Source: Calothrix sp. MO_167.B12 | GTDB taxonomy: Bacteria; Cyanobacteriota; Cyanobacteriia; Cyanobacteriales; Nostocaceae | Assembly (NCBI GenBank): GCA_030066045.1 | Contig: JASJCJ010000009.1 | Location: forward strand, 21,772-85,771 | Direction of reading: 5' to 3' | DNA: 64,000 nt | Shown here: piece after piece, positions 1 through 9,725 of the stretch | How the letters are laid out: each line of letters starts with the position of its first letter | Position numbering within the stretch: the first letter of the stretch is position 1 | Position numbers and translations under genes: made by a program | The notes under the pieces: model-generated | The model's input: only the letters and a program-made list of their open reading frames with translations | Told to the model about the DNA's origin: nothing | The model's database searches: none

Positions 1-165
1 GATTGACGCTCAATACATTAGTGGATTTACGTCTATAAACAATATAAGCGGATATAGTTGATTTCAACTAGATGCATATTTGTTGATATTGTTATTATTT
101 AGTGAAGAAATAATAAAGAGTATCTGCTTTGGCTGTAACTTCAGTTGGTAGGCGTAAACTTCACT

Positions 166-348
166 CCTCTCCTTATTAAGGATGCTGCTGGCGAATAGTG
201 GGTATGAACCCTGATTATGCTAAAAGCTGGGGATTATTGTCATAATTTGGACTTGTTTTTTCTGCCCCCACTCCCCCACTCCCCCACTCTCCCACTCTCA
301 AGAGGGTGATACCCCTGATTCGCCATTGGTATCTTTATTAAGGAGAGG
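166..348. mobile_element. MITE-like element, family 1, copy 1
   Basis: About 183 bp bounded by inverted ends of roughly 30 bp (CCTCTCCTTATTAAGGAT at the left; GGAGAGG preceded by TTATTAA at the right, both followed inward by a GGCGAAT motif). The inside holds a CCCCACT heptamer tract. A near-identical copy lies at 29756-29938 and a copy with a different centre at 63659-63831. There is no ORF, so it is non-autonomous. The rest of 1-396 shows no gene. Confidence 0.8.
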
Positions 349-396
349 GGTGTCATGAAACGGGTGTAGGGTAGATAATGAGATTTATCGCAGAGT

Positions 397-3018
397 CTAC
401 AAATTTAATTTTTGCAGTGTCTGCCATACTTTAATTAAGTTACCTTGCATTAAAGCCGCAACACCATCGAGAGCTTGAAACTCTAGGGAATCTGGTTTTT
501 TCGCTAAACTAGGCTGGAGAGATTTTTGAGCTGCTGCTGGTTGCCAATTATATAGTTGTACAAACGCCAGATATGCCCAAGCATAAGGATTCTGGGAATC
601 TAGCTGGGTAACTTTTTTGAAGGCTGCGATCGCATCATTTACCCGTTTCTGCAATACATTAGCTAAGGCTAAACTATAAGCCCAATCTTTGTTAGGTGCA
701 ATATGCTCTAAGCGGTATCCTAAAGTCAACCGTATTTGTACTAAATAATCCTGGATAGGGTCATACTGATTAATACGTCCAATTTCATCAAATACTTTTT
801 CTAAGGCTTTTGTCCCCTGGGGTAAATTAGCTGCTAAAGTTCGTAATTGAGTTAATAAATCCAACTCTGGTGCTGGAGTAGGAGTAGCTTTGGGGTTAAT
901 ATTCAGGGTAATATTTGGCACTTGAATCGGATAAATTTTCCCGGTGACACGGTGCAAATAAGTAGCCTCTAAGGTGTAATTTCCTGGTGTAATTGCAGCA
1001 GGGGGTAACATGGCTAGTTTTTCTGTGACTTGCAATGTACCTTGGGGTTGTTGCGTACCTGCATCTAAATTACCCATACCGATGCCGTGGTCGTGTATCC
1101 AGACATACTTTGATTTGTTTCCTGGGGAGTTAAGGGAACGCCAAGTTAACAATACTAATCCCTGTTGCAATTCTTTCCAATTACCATTCCAGGTATAGGT
1201 GACAGGTAATGGTACTCCCGGTGGTGCTGTTTCTGGGACTTTAACTTGAGACAGGGTAATCTGAGTTTGTGGTTGTTGGGAAACAGGTTTTACCTCGATT
1301 GGAGGTGTTTGGCGGTGATAAAGTTGAATAGCACTACCATCCGGTAAATTCCAGGCTTTATTTAACTGAAAATCACCTCCTGACTCCACGAGTTGCACCA
1401 TTTTAGCTTGGGCTTCTGGTATGGAACCTTGATTATTAGTTTTAGTCAGAAACCAATCAAGCGATCGCCCATCCTGGGGAATAAACTGGTTTCTGGTTCC
1501 CACTTGACGACCGTAAACTTGAAAATTTGCTAGTGCCCCGTAGTAATTTAAATTATGTTGGTTGATTTCTAGGGTTGAAGGTAATACTCCCAGGGTAGAG
1601 CGTAAATAAGGCTGTGTTTGAATAATTTGACTAATGACCTGGCGATGGGGAAACTCTTCTCCCATATAAGGATAATGCTGGACTTTGGGACTCAATGCTT
1701 GGGTAATCCAGGTTACGGGAATACTACCAATTGGAAACATATTGAGTAACATTAATAACACTGCTAGACCCAACGTACCCCAGCGAATCCGTTTTCCCCA
1801 GAGATTCTGAAAACGAGTTAAGCCATATGATAAAAATACGGAAATTATAGGTAAATATGGCAATACGTAGCGGTCATCTTTATTGGGGTTGAGGGATGAA
1901 AGCAAATATGCACCCACGAAGAAGATAGTTAACCATTTAAGAGAGTTTCTTGGTGATGGGAAATTTGCACTTTTGACTGGTATTTTGCGTTTCCAATAAA
2001 TTAGTAACAGCCCTATGGGTAAAATCAACAGGGGTATAGAAACTTGATGGGGTAGTTGATGCCAATAGAAAGTCCAAGCTTGTATGGTGTTTAGGGGTGC
2101 ATCACCTTCTGCAATGGCAGAGTCTACTGTTGCGCGTTTTCCAGAGGTGAGGATAAATAACCAATTGGTGCGATACCAGGAACCAAATACTAATGTAGAT
2201 ATCCCAAAAGCCCCAAGTAACTGTAATAACCTTCCCCAACGACGATGAAATAGAGTGTCAAAAAAGACCCAAGCTATCGGCGTAAACAAAAACAATAACG
2301 CTGTTTGCTTTACCATTAACGCCAATCCCAAGCATAAGCCAAAAGCCACAGCGAGAAGGAGTGGGGGAGTGGGGGAGTGAGGGAGTGAAGGAGTGGGGGA
2401 GTGGGGGAGTGGGGGAGTGGGGGAGTGGGGGAGTGGGAGAGTGGGAGAGTGGGGGAATGAGGAAACCTCTCTTGTCTCCTTGTCCCCCTTGTCCCCTTGT
2501 CTCCCTGTGACTCGCCAAGCAGTAAGACAAAAGAAAGTTAATGTGACAACTGCTGCGAGGGGGTAATCTAAGAGAAATTCCAGACGAAAGCGATACAAAC
2601 CGGGCAAAACTTGACACAATGCAGCTGCCCACAAACCAACGGATGGGCTAAATAAAATTGTGCCTAAACCATAGACAGAACCAAGTAAAATGGCACTAAA
2701 TACCAGGATTATCAATGTAGCTTGGTCTTGTCCCGTACCGAAAATATTTTGTACGTATGCCGTGGCAATGTAAGTCAAAGGCGGTATTTTAGAAGACAAT
2801 AGCCATAAACTTTGCCACCACTCCCCATTCAACCACTGGGGGTTTTGTAATGCCCGCCAATAGTTTAAAGTACCTGTAAGATAATCTGCCTGATCCCAAC
2901 CCGGAATGGAGCGATCAAGAGTAAACCAAATGCGATCGCACACTGCACCCAATAGCCATATGATGGTGAGTATTAATAGGCTGTTTTTGGATTTAAAATC
3001 AAGAATTTTCCCATTCAC
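397..3018 (-). CDS. Membrane glycosyltransferase (PMT/ArnT-like, GT39 type) with C-terminal TPR region
   Basis: 873 codons. The N-terminal half is a chain of hydrophobic segments with an acidic first loop (GWDQADYL, around residue 40), the arrangement of GT-C glycosyltransferases that use polyprenyl-phosphate sugars; an RFRLEFLLDYP loop sits near residue 145. Residues of roughly 590-720 look like a periplasmic beta-rich domain and the last 120 like tetratricopeptide repeats (NKDWAYSLALANVLQKR, NPYAWAYLAFVQLY). Likely role: transfer of a sugar to protein, lipid or polysaccharide at the plasma membrane; substrate unknown. Oddity: about 50 codons (residues of roughly 170-220) are low-complexity PHSPTPPL repeats encoded by an STRR tract inside a loop between membrane segments, kept in frame. 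The next gene upstream (yhaV) ends 2 bp before this start, so the three genes down to 3859 may be co-transcribed. Confidence 0.8.
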   Translation of the reverse strand: MNGKILDFKSKNSLLILTIIWLLGAVCDRIWFTLDRSIPGWDQADYLTGTLNYWRALQNPQWLNGEWWQSLWLLSSKIPPLTYIATAYVQNIFGTGQDQATLIILVFSAILLGSVYGLGTILFSPSVGLWAAALCQVLPGLYRFRLEFLLDYPLAAVVTLTFFCLTAWRVTGRQGDKGDKETREVSSFPHSPTLPLPHSPTPPLPHSPTPSLPHSPTPPLLLAVAFGLCLGLALMVKQTALLFLFTPIAWVFFDTLFHRRWGRLLQLLGAFGISTLVFGSWYRTNWLFILTSGKRATVDSAIAEGDAPLNTIQAWTFYWHQLPHQVSIPLLILPIGLLLIYWKRKIPVKSANFPSPRNSLKWLTIFFVGAYLLSSLNPNKDDRYVLPYLPIISVFLSYGLTRFQNLWGKRIRWGTLGLAVLLMLLNMFPIGSIPVTWITQALSPKVQHYPYMGEEFPHRQVISQIIQTQPYLRSTLGVLPSTLEINQHNLNYYGALANFQVYGRQVGTRNQFIPQDGRSLDWFLTKTNNQGSIPEAQAKMVQLVESGGDFQLNKAWNLPDGSAIQLYHRQTPPIEVKPVSQQPQTQITLSQVKVPETAPPGVPLPVTYTWNGNWKELQQGLVLLTWRSLNSPGNKSKYVWIHDHGIGMGNLDAGTQQPQGTLQVTEKLAMLPPAAITPGNYTLEATYLHRVTGKIYPIQVPNITLNINPKATPTPAPELDLLTQLRTLAANLPQGTKALEKVFDEIGRINQYDPIQDYLVQIRLTLGYRLEHIAPNKDWAYSLALANVLQKRVNDAIAAFKKVTQLDSQNPYAWAYLAFVQLYNWQPAAAQKSLQPSLAKKPDSLEFQALDGVAALMQGNLIKVWQTLQKLNL
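2358..2512. repeat. STRR heptamer tract inside a coding sequence
   Basis: Around twelve tandem units of GAGTGGG/GAGTGGGG type followed by TTGTCCCC/TTGTCTCC-like units. The tract lies inside the glycosyltransferase gene and encodes the PHSPTP-type repeats and the adjacent Asp/Lys-rich stretch. Three 7-mers equal 21 bp, so gain or loss of three units keeps the frame; any other change would break the gene. Confidence 0.9.
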
Positions 3019-3020
3019 AA

Positions 3021-3524
3021 TTAAATTTCTGTGTTAGCTGCTGTTTCTAAACGATTAGCTTCACTTTCTGCTTCTTGGAGAAGCTCATCCCAATCATCTG
3101 GAGGATGACCGTTTGTGAGCATTTTTTTGAATACTCGATAAGCATCTGTATTACTTCCATAAGCTCGCTTAGAATCCTCATCATTGACCCAAGCAAAGAC
3201 AATAATTTTGCTAGCTTGGTGATACCGGAAAAATAGTCGATACTGTTGGAAAAATTTGGCTCTAAACCAGTGCTTATATTCATCACCTAGGGTACTACCT
3301 TGGCGATATTCACTGCGAGTTGGATCTTCAGGAATCACCTCAAAGGCTAACTTAGCTATGGCTGCTAAACGTTTGGTAGCATTTTTTTGTTGATAACTAT
3401 GGGGATATTTCTGACGTAGACTTTCAACCTGGGTCAAAAGTTCTTCAAATTGGTCGAGAAACAGCGAATGAGCAAAAATACTCCACCCATTGATTGTTAA
3501 TGGCTGACTGGTAGACAAACTCAT
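3021..3524 (-). CDS. yhaV: Type II toxin, YhaV family
   Basis: 167 codons. Matches the YhaV mRNA-interferase family in length and in family signatures: NGWSIFAHSLFLDQFEEL near the start, RYRLFFRYH-like YRLFFRYHQASKIIVFAW in the middle, and NDEDSKRAYG...TDAYRVFKKML then NGHPPDDW towards the end. YhaV is a ribosome-dependent RNase neutralised by PrlF. The gene starts inside the last codons of the prlF antitoxin gene (4-bp ATGA overlap), the usual antitoxin-first order with translational coupling. No truncation is seen. Confidence 0.93.
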   Translation of the reverse strand: MSLSTSQPLTINGWSIFAHSLFLDQFEELLTQVESLRQKYPHSYQQKNATKRLAAIAKLAFEVIPEDPTRSEYRQGSTLGDEYKHWFRAKFFQQYRLFFRYHQASKIIVFAWVNDEDSKRAYGSNTDAYRVFKKMLTNGHPPDDWDELLQEAESEANRLETAANTEI

Positions 3525-3859
3525 TCATCCTCGTCAGCAAGTGGTGCATCAATATCTATCTCAACATCGGCAACTAAAGACTGGACGCGGTTGAGCAAAT
3601 CAGGACTAATTGCTTGTATATGTTGAGGGTTGTCGCTCATATCTTCAGCCAGAAAACTCAAAAACTTTCCTAACACCGGATCTGACTCTGGCTGTTCGGC
3701 ACGAGATATAATTACTTGACCGTTCGGCTGAATGGTGTAGCAGATTTTATCCCGCTTTTGCAAGCCTAAAGCCTTGCGTACAGCGTCTGGAACTGTTGTT
3801 TGATAACGATCTGTAAGAGTAGATTCTGCTTGTAAAGTTGATGCGGTTTGTTTAGCCAC
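3521..3859 (-). CDS. prlF: Antitoxin, PrlF family (AbrB/SpoVT-type fold)
   Basis: 112 codons. The N-terminal half carries the swapped-hairpin DNA-binding pattern (STLTDRYQTTVPDAVRKALGL, then DKICYTI...GQVIISRA) typical of PrlF/AbrB antitoxins, and the C-terminal half is acidic, as expected for toxin binding. It probably binds YhaV and represses its own promoter upstream of 3859. Immediately upstream (3895-3921) lies a short GGAGTTCGGAGTT tandem repeat. Confidence 0.92.
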   Translation of the reverse strand: MAKQTASTLQAESTLTDRYQTTVPDAVRKALGLQKRDKICYTIQPNGQVIISRAEQPESDPVLGKFLSFLAEDMSDNPQHIQAISPDLLNRVQSLVADVEIDIDAPLADEDE

Positions 3860-4162
3860 AGCGATTCCTACACCTGTAGGTTGATTTAACGTGAGTTCGG
3901 AGTTCGGAGTTCGGAGTTAAAATTTACCTGAGTTCTGTAGAACTCACACTGATTTACTAAGTTTAGGTTAATAGTTGAGTTTATTCTCAACTATTTGGGA
4001 AGTGATTCCTCACTTGAAGTGTACAAATCCTTGACTCATAAGGGTTTTAGCATCAAAATTTCGTCGAACTCACGTTGATTTACAATTACAAAGTAATGCA
4101 ATTGCATTGTCCAGTCAACCAATTTTAGATTTTAGATTTTAGATTGAACCCACAGATAAATC

Positions 4163-4418
4163 TAGTGGTCTGTCCCATTAATTTTGATAGTTTATTGTAG
4201 TGCGGGCATCTTGCCCGCTTCCTTACAGCAGGGAGCGAGACGCTCCCACTACAATTGTTTTATCCCTCAGAACTAATGCGATGAACCACTAGTACTTCAC
4301 CACATTAATTTTGATAGTTTATTGTAGTGCGGGCATCTTGCCCGCTTGCTGGAAACAGGGAGCGAGACGCTCCCACTACAATTGTTTTATCCCTCAGAAC
4401 TAATGCGATGAACCACTG
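4163..4418. repeat. Two tandem copies of a hairpin repeat (family 8, TAGTGGTC ends)
   Basis: Two consecutive ~127 bp units, each with a GTAGTGCGGGCATCTTGCCC stem-loop and a GGGAGCGAGACGCTCCC stem-loop, flanked by related inverted ends (TAGTGGTCTGTCCCATTAAT and, inverted, TTAGTTCTGAGGGAT). Related units are at 10545-10894 and 14123-14287. The remainder of 3860-4464 shows no gene, only AT-rich spacer. Confidence 0.8.
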
Positions 4419-4464
4419 GTAGAGAGCGCTGACGTAACACTACGTGCTTTGTACCATTAAGTCC

Positions 4465-6810
4465 TTAATGGTCAAGAGTTGCTTTATCTTCAACCAGAGA
4501 AAAACCGCGATCGCCTGATTTATTTTTTGCTGGTTGCACTTGAAAGGTTACTTTGTCCATCATGTCTCCGCTTTTTACTTGTAGATTCCATTCACCGGGA
4601 CGTAATGTCCAAAATAGATGAGAATTATCTGAGTTGGTAGTCAGCTTTTGATGATTCAGCCACCATTCGACAGGTTGGGTAATTTGACCCGATACCTTAA
4701 ACTCTAATTTTTGCCGTGTAATATCGCCGGGATACAGTAAAAATAAATCACCATTACGGGGAGATACAATCCTGAGTTTGCCAGCATTCAACCTAGATTG
4801 TCCTTGCTGGGCTAGCCATTCATCATATTCTGGAGGTAACTTAAAGTCCTGCTGGCGTTGGTATTTACTGATGTCTTCTGGGTAAAAATATTCCTGCACC
4901 ACCGAAGAACAACCTGGTGTTGGTTTTAACCCAGAAGTAGCGCAGATTGGTAATTTTACCATAGTTGGTGGTGAAGAAAATTTCTCTGGGACCTGGGACG
5001 AGTGCAGATGTAACATAATTCGGTTCCATAATGGTGCTGCACCCATAACACCAGACACCTGATTCATGGGAGTGCCATCAAAATTACCCACCCAAGTGGC
5101 TACGGTGTAATCAGTAGTAAAGCCTACAGTCCAAGTGTCACGGAAGTTAGAAGAAGTACCCGTTTTCACAGCAGCAGGGAAGGGTAAGTTCAATACTGAG
5201 TCTACACCAAATGCAGTGGCTCTGGCATGGCGATCGCTCAAAATATCGATGATTAATTGCCATGTGTTAGCATTTTGGACTGATGATCGATCATTGTTAG
5301 TTGAGGATGGGGATAATTTTGTGACTAGGGGTATGGCTTGTCCCTGGCGTGCCATAGTCATGTAAGCTCTAGCTAATTCCCAAAGACTAACTTCCCCACT
5401 ACCAAGGCTTAAACCTAGCCCATAATATTCTGGACTTTGGGTGAGGTGAGCAAATCCCAGTTGGTGCAGACGCTCTAAGAAAGTCCCCACCCCCACCTTT
5501 TCCAAAATCCTCACTGCGGGTACATTCAGGGAATTTGCCAAAGCTACCCGCACTCGCACTGGTCCGAGGAAGGTTTCATCATAATCCGTAGGACTATACA
5601 ATTTTGCTCCGGGAATGGCATAGTGGGCGGGTACGTCAGCCAAAATCGTATTGGGGCGAATCACACCACCTTCGAGAGCTAATTCATAGAGAAATGGTTT
5701 GAGGGTAGAACCTGGTTGACGTAGTGCTTGTACCCCATCATTACGCCCTTGGTTGGAGGTATCAAAGTAATCCGGCGAACCAACATAGGCTACAACTTCC
5801 CCAGTATGATTGCTTATAACTAAAGCCGCTGCATGGTATACATTATTATCAGCTAGGGAATCAACTACTTGCTGCACCTGGGCCTCTACAAATTGTTGCA
5901 AAGGGCGATCGATGGTGGTATGTATGGGAGCAGAAATTTTTTCCTTTTGGTTATTCAAATCTGGTTGACTAGCTAGCCAAAACAGAAAATGGGGTGCAGC
6001 AATAATTCCTTGACGGCGAGACTGGAAGACAACATTTTCCGAGTATGCCCGTTGTGCTTCAGCATCATTTATATATCCATCTTCTACCATGCGATCGAGG
6101 ACATATTTCTGTCGCTTTTTTAACCTCTGCCAATGGCGATGGGGGTCAAAGTAATTGGGATTATTGGGAAGGGCTGCTAACAAACTAGCTTGGGCAAGGT
6201 TCAGTTCTTGAGCAGGTATAGAAAAATAAATCCGGGCAGCTGCCTCCACGCCATAGATATTACTTCCCATAGGTAAACGATTGATGTAAGCAAAGAGAAT
6301 TTCGTCTTTATTCATCCCTGCCGTTAGTCGCCAAGACAACCAAATCTCCTGTACTTTACCCGTAATATTGCGGGGAGTTGGATCTAACATCCGCGCTAAC
6401 TGCATAGTGATGGTAGAAGCACCGGAAACAATTCTTTGCTTATGAATGGCATCCTTAATAGCACGGGCAACAGCTTGTAAATCCAGTGCCCCATGTTGAT
6501 AAAATCGTTTATCTTCCGCAGCTAAAATAGCCTGGATAAAGTGGGGTGAAACTTGATTCAGTGGTACTACCGTAGTATGCTCTCGATCGCGGGTGAGTAA
6601 TGTTCCTAATGGTAAACCATTGCGATCGCGAAATTCCCATGCTAGTTGTGTTTGTCTAATATCTGCACTACGAACTGGAACCAAGTATGGTAATAACCGC
6701 ACCGTCAAGCAAATTATCAGCACAGCCACAATAAATTTATACCTGCGCTTACTTAAGAGGTTCCTAATTTTGTGTGCCACCAGTATCAAAATTTTCCACA
6801 CCCATCCCAT
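4465..6810 (-). CDS. pbpC: Penicillin-binding protein 1C (bifunctional peptidoglycan synthase)
   Basis: 781 codons. One N-terminal membrane anchor (residues of roughly 25-45), then a GT51 transglycosylase domain with AAEDKRFYQHGALD and GASTITMQLAR motifs, then a transpeptidase domain with the active-site RQPGSTLKPF (SxxK), the ANSLN (SxN) and VKTGTSSNF (KTG) motifs, and a C-terminal BiPBP_C-type beta domain after residue ~690. This is the PBP1C order. It polymerises lipid II and may cross-link peptidoglycan on the periplasmic side. All catalytic motifs are intact. It is monocistronic, with long repeat-filled spacers on both sides. Confidence 0.95.
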   Translation of the reverse strand: MGWVWKILILVAHKIRNLLSKRRYKFIVAVLIICLTVRLLPYLVPVRSADIRQTQLAWEFRDRNGLPLGTLLTRDREHTTVVPLNQVSPHFIQAILAAEDKRFYQHGALDLQAVARAIKDAIHKQRIVSGASTITMQLARMLDPTPRNITGKVQEIWLSWRLTAGMNKDEILFAYINRLPMGSNIYGVEAAARIYFSIPAQELNLAQASLLAALPNNPNYFDPHRHWQRLKKRQKYVLDRMVEDGYINDAEAQRAYSENVVFQSRRQGIIAAPHFLFWLASQPDLNNQKEKISAPIHTTIDRPLQQFVEAQVQQVVDSLADNNVYHAAALVISNHTGEVVAYVGSPDYFDTSNQGRNDGVQALRQPGSTLKPFLYELALEGGVIRPNTILADVPAHYAIPGAKLYSPTDYDETFLGPVRVRVALANSLNVPAVRILEKVGVGTFLERLHQLGFAHLTQSPEYYGLGLSLGSGEVSLWELARAYMTMARQGQAIPLVTKLSPSSTNNDRSSVQNANTWQLIIDILSDRHARATAFGVDSVLNLPFPAAVKTGTSSNFRDTWTVGFTTDYTVATWVGNFDGTPMNQVSGVMGAAPLWNRIMLHLHSSQVPEKFSSPPTMVKLPICATSGLKPTPGCSSVVQEYFYPEDISKYQRQQDFKLPPEYDEWLAQQGQSRLNAGKLRIVSPRNGDLFLLYPGDITRQKLEFKVSGQITQPVEWWLNHQKLTTNSDNSHLFWTLRPGEWNLQVKSGDMMDKVTFQVQPAKNKSGDRGFSLVEDKATLDH

Positions 6811-6843
6811 TGGCTACTTCCTTCTTGACTGCATCCACAATTT

Positions 6844-6956
6844 GGCGTTGCTGAATCCATGTATGAAAATTATGTTGCATGATTCCAAAACCCTTGTTCC
6901 AGACGTTGCAGTGCAACGTCTCTACACCCGTATTCATACTTCAAATCAGCAATGCC
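6844..6956. mobile_element. MITE-like element, family 2, copy A, with 8-bp target duplication
   Basis: Ends are GGCGTTGCTGA and, inverted, TCAGCAATGCC, each followed inward by a TATGAA/TTCATA motif. Direct duplication CACAATTT flanks it (6836-6843 and 6957-6964). The ends resemble those of IS5-family (IS903-group) elements, which make 9-bp duplications, so mobilisation by such a transposase is plausible. Other copies: 19583-19691, 34961-35071, 55038-55149. Confidence 0.82.
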
Positions 6957-6964
6957 CACAATTT

Positions 6965-7416
6965 TTTGGTCTATCAAAAAGATGTATTTTGAGATACATA
7001 ATGCCAAAAATACAGTGTCCGCTGTTGGAAACCCTCTTAGGAGTGGGAGAGTGGGGCAGAAAAACCAAGACCCACTATTGGCCTAGTTTATTTTCTCCTA
7101 TAGGCGGATTTTGGATTTGACATTAGTAATTAGTAAATAGTCAATCGTCGCCTATTTTCTATATTTTTGGGTTATTGACAAACAACTGTATATCACCATA
7201 CATAACCCAGGGCGGGATCGATTAACATGACCGAAGGCTTCTGCCTTCGTCAGGCAGGAGGCAGAAGACAGAAGGAGAACTTTTCCGCTCAAACCCTTTG
7301 CCTTGTTCCTTCACTTGATAACCAGCCTGCTTTTGATAAACCCATTCAGCATTTGTAGTTTCATATTTTTTAACTGCTGATATCACTCCACATTAGAGAT
7401 TAAGAGATACAACCGA
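6965..7416. other. Non-coding spacer before the dynamin-like gene
   Basis: No supported gene. It contains an inverted repeat around 7232-7272 (CTTCTGCCTTCGTCAGGC and its near complement) and AT-rich sequence upstream of 7417 in which the promoter of the dynamin-like gene should lie; I see no convincing -35/-10 pair. Confidence 0.5.
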
Positions 7417-9645
7417 ATGAATATCACCCATATAAACCCTACAAGAGCCCAGCGTATAGATCAAATTATTAGAAAGCGCAAAGCATTTAGTGCCAAACTA
7501 CAACGAGATAAAGCTAATTTAGAAGCTCGCAAACTGGCTTTGTTTAATCTCAAAAAACACCGTGAGGATTTACTTGCTAGGGGAATTGATTCTAATTCTG
7601 CTGTCCGTTTGGGTGAAATAGATTTTAGTTTACTACCAAAGATTGATACCCTAGTAGCTTCCCTACAACAATTGTATAATCGTTGTACCCGCGACACTAT
7701 TAATATTGCTGTAGTTGGCTATGCCCGCCAAGGAAAAAGTCGTTTATTACGCAGCCTCACAGGGCTAAAAAATACTGTCATTCCCGATGGCGGTGATGGT
7801 TATTGTACTGGTACTCTGAGTAAAATTCGCCACGAGCCAGGATTGCCAGAAGCTAAAGCTAAAGTACAATTTTACTCCTGGCAGGATTTCCGGGGACAGG
7901 TTCTCAGCCCCTACTATGAAACACTGGGTTTGGAAACTGTACCCATGAGTTTGGATGATTTTGCCCAGTATCCCCCATCCCCTTTACCTGTCGATCGCCG
8001 GGATAGTGTGATTGATAAGTCTCGTTACGGACATTTACGGAAAGATTATTTTTCTAATGTGCAAAAATATCGCCATCTTCTGGGTCAATCATCTGTGGAA
8101 ATTGGTGAGGGACAAATTCGGGAATATGTCACCCAAGATACTAAGGATGGCAGTGGGGAAAAGATTGTCAATTATTTGGCGGTGCAAGAGGTAGAGGTGT
8201 CTTGTCCTTTCCCTGCGGAGGATATTGGCAAGATTATGTTAATTGATTTACCAGGATTGGGAGATACCAACCTAATTGATGCCGATCGCCTGATGAATAC
8301 CCTCCACCATGAAGCGGATTTTGTCCTGTTTGTCCGTCGTCCGGAAGCTAATGCTGTCTGGGGAGAAGCACATATCAAACTATATCAAAAGGCACGGGAA
8401 GCTTTAGGAGAATTGCCATTACATGAATGCTCATTTATGGTACTAAATAGAACTAAAGATGGAACCGAGGGGGGAGATAATACTTACCGTTGTCAAACCC
8501 TACAAGGAGAATTAAAACAAACACCAATTCGGGTAGAACGATGTGCGATCGCTGATTGTTCTAATCCAGAGGAAGCTAATTCCCAAATCCTGGAACCCAT
8601 TCTTAACTACCTGGTAGAGAACATAGAGTATATTGACAGCAAATATGCCCATTCTTGTCAGAAACAAATCGATCGCTTGCAAAAGGACATTGATGGGGAA
8701 TTAGCCAAAGCCGAAAAAGCCCTAGCTCATTATAGTGATAGCGATTTACTATTCGAGCAGTTGTTTGAGGGATTTTGGCAAAAACTCACCAACGACTTAG
8801 AAAACTTATTGACCCACTTCTTACAACATCGCCATGATCGCGATCGCGAATTTGAAGAACGGATTCAATCAGCGATCGCCAACTGTCGTCAGGATACAGG
8901 GATTCCCGAAACCCCAGAGGAGATTATTGAACGTCGCAATCTGTTTGGTTCCTACACCACGGCATACAACGAATTTTTACATGAAATTCGCACCCATTTC
9001 TTACAACATTTTCTCTCCCTAGATATGGGGATGCAACAATCATTAGAAACACGTAAGCTATTAGTATCAAAAGTATTCATAAATTACTTAGGAGAACTAG
9101 CCGAAGGTGAAGGTTCCCAATTACTAAAAGCGATCGCCACCCATTTACCAGAAAATGCTACTACCCTGAAAAATGCCTTTGGAGCGATCGCAGACTTTAA
9201 TGTTTCTGGGGCGGGGAGAATCCAGCGACAAATCCGAGAGAATCTCAACAAACTCAGACCAGATACTAATTTTATGACCTTTGCAGAGGTGGCTAGCGAT
9301 GTCCTTACGGTGGATGCACCCCTGCCTACCCAGGAAGAGTTAATTTTAGCAGCTCTACAAACACTACATAAAGAAGCCGCAGATAAGGCAGAGGAAGCCT
9401 TAAACAAGGTTATTTGTGAACCTAGTATAGATTCTTACTACATGGTAGAAGAATTTGTCGATCGCATACTTCGTAGTCAGGGAGTACAACTGGAGTGGCG
9501 TATCTTCCTGCGGAAAGTATCTTCCCAAGTTTGGCCTGAATTTAAGGAAATGGAAAAGCGTCTGCAACAGCAACAAATTTGGCAAGTATTAGTTAAGCGA
9601 GCCAAGGAAGTGAATGAATTACAGGACAAGCAACTGATGAATTAA
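7417..9645 (+). CDS. Dynamin-like GTPase
   Basis: 742 codons. GTPase motifs are visible: P-loop GYARQGKSRLLRSL (around residue 108), a switch II motif LIDLPGLGDTN (around 285), and a base-recognition motif VLNRTKDG (around 345). A predicted coiled-coil precedes the P-loop (residues of roughly 10-60, Lys/Arg/Glu-rich) and the C-terminal 300 residues are helical with heptad-like spacing. This layout fits bacterial dynamin-like proteins that remodel membranes or act in stress and phage defence. The exact role is not determinable from sequence. No partner gene is adjacent on the same strand except the Uma2 gene 80 bp downstream. Confidence 0.8.
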   Translation: MNITHINPTRAQRIDQIIRKRKAFSAKLQRDKANLEARKLALFNLKKHREDLLARGIDSNSAVRLGEIDFSLLPKIDTLVASLQQLYNRCTRDTINIAVVGYARQGKSRLLRSLTGLKNTVIPDGGDGYCTGTLSKIRHEPGLPEAKAKVQFYSWQDFRGQVLSPYYETLGLETVPMSLDDFAQYPPSPLPVDRRDSVIDKSRYGHLRKDYFSNVQKYRHLLGQSSVEIGEGQIREYVTQDTKDGSGEKIVNYLAVQEVEVSCPFPAEDIGKIMLIDLPGLGDTNLIDADRLMNTLHHEADFVLFVRRPEANAVWGEAHIKLYQKAREALGELPLHECSFMVLNRTKDGTEGGDNTYRCQTLQGELKQTPIRVERCAIADCSNPEEANSQILEPILNYLVENIEYIDSKYAHSCQKQIDRLQKDIDGELAKAEKALAHYSDSDLLFEQLFEGFWQKLTNDLENLLTHFLQHRHDRDREFEERIQSAIANCRQDTGIPETPEEIIERRNLFGSYTTAYNEFLHEIRTHFLQHFLSLDMGMQQSLETRKLLVSKVFINYLGELAEGEGSQLLKAIATHLPENATTLKNAFGAIADFNVSGAGRIQRQIRENLNKLRPDTNFMTFAEVASDVLTVDAPLPTQEELILAALQTLHKEAADKAEEALNKVICEPSIDSYYMVEEFVDRILRSQGVQLEWRIFLRKVSSQVWPEFKEMEKRLQQQQIWQVLVKRAKEVNELQDKQLMN

Positions 9646-9725
9646 AATCATGGCGCTGCGCTACACCCCACCCGAAGATCGAGGTGGGCTGCGCTAAACT
9701 TTGTAAAGGAGTTCGATGAATCTTG

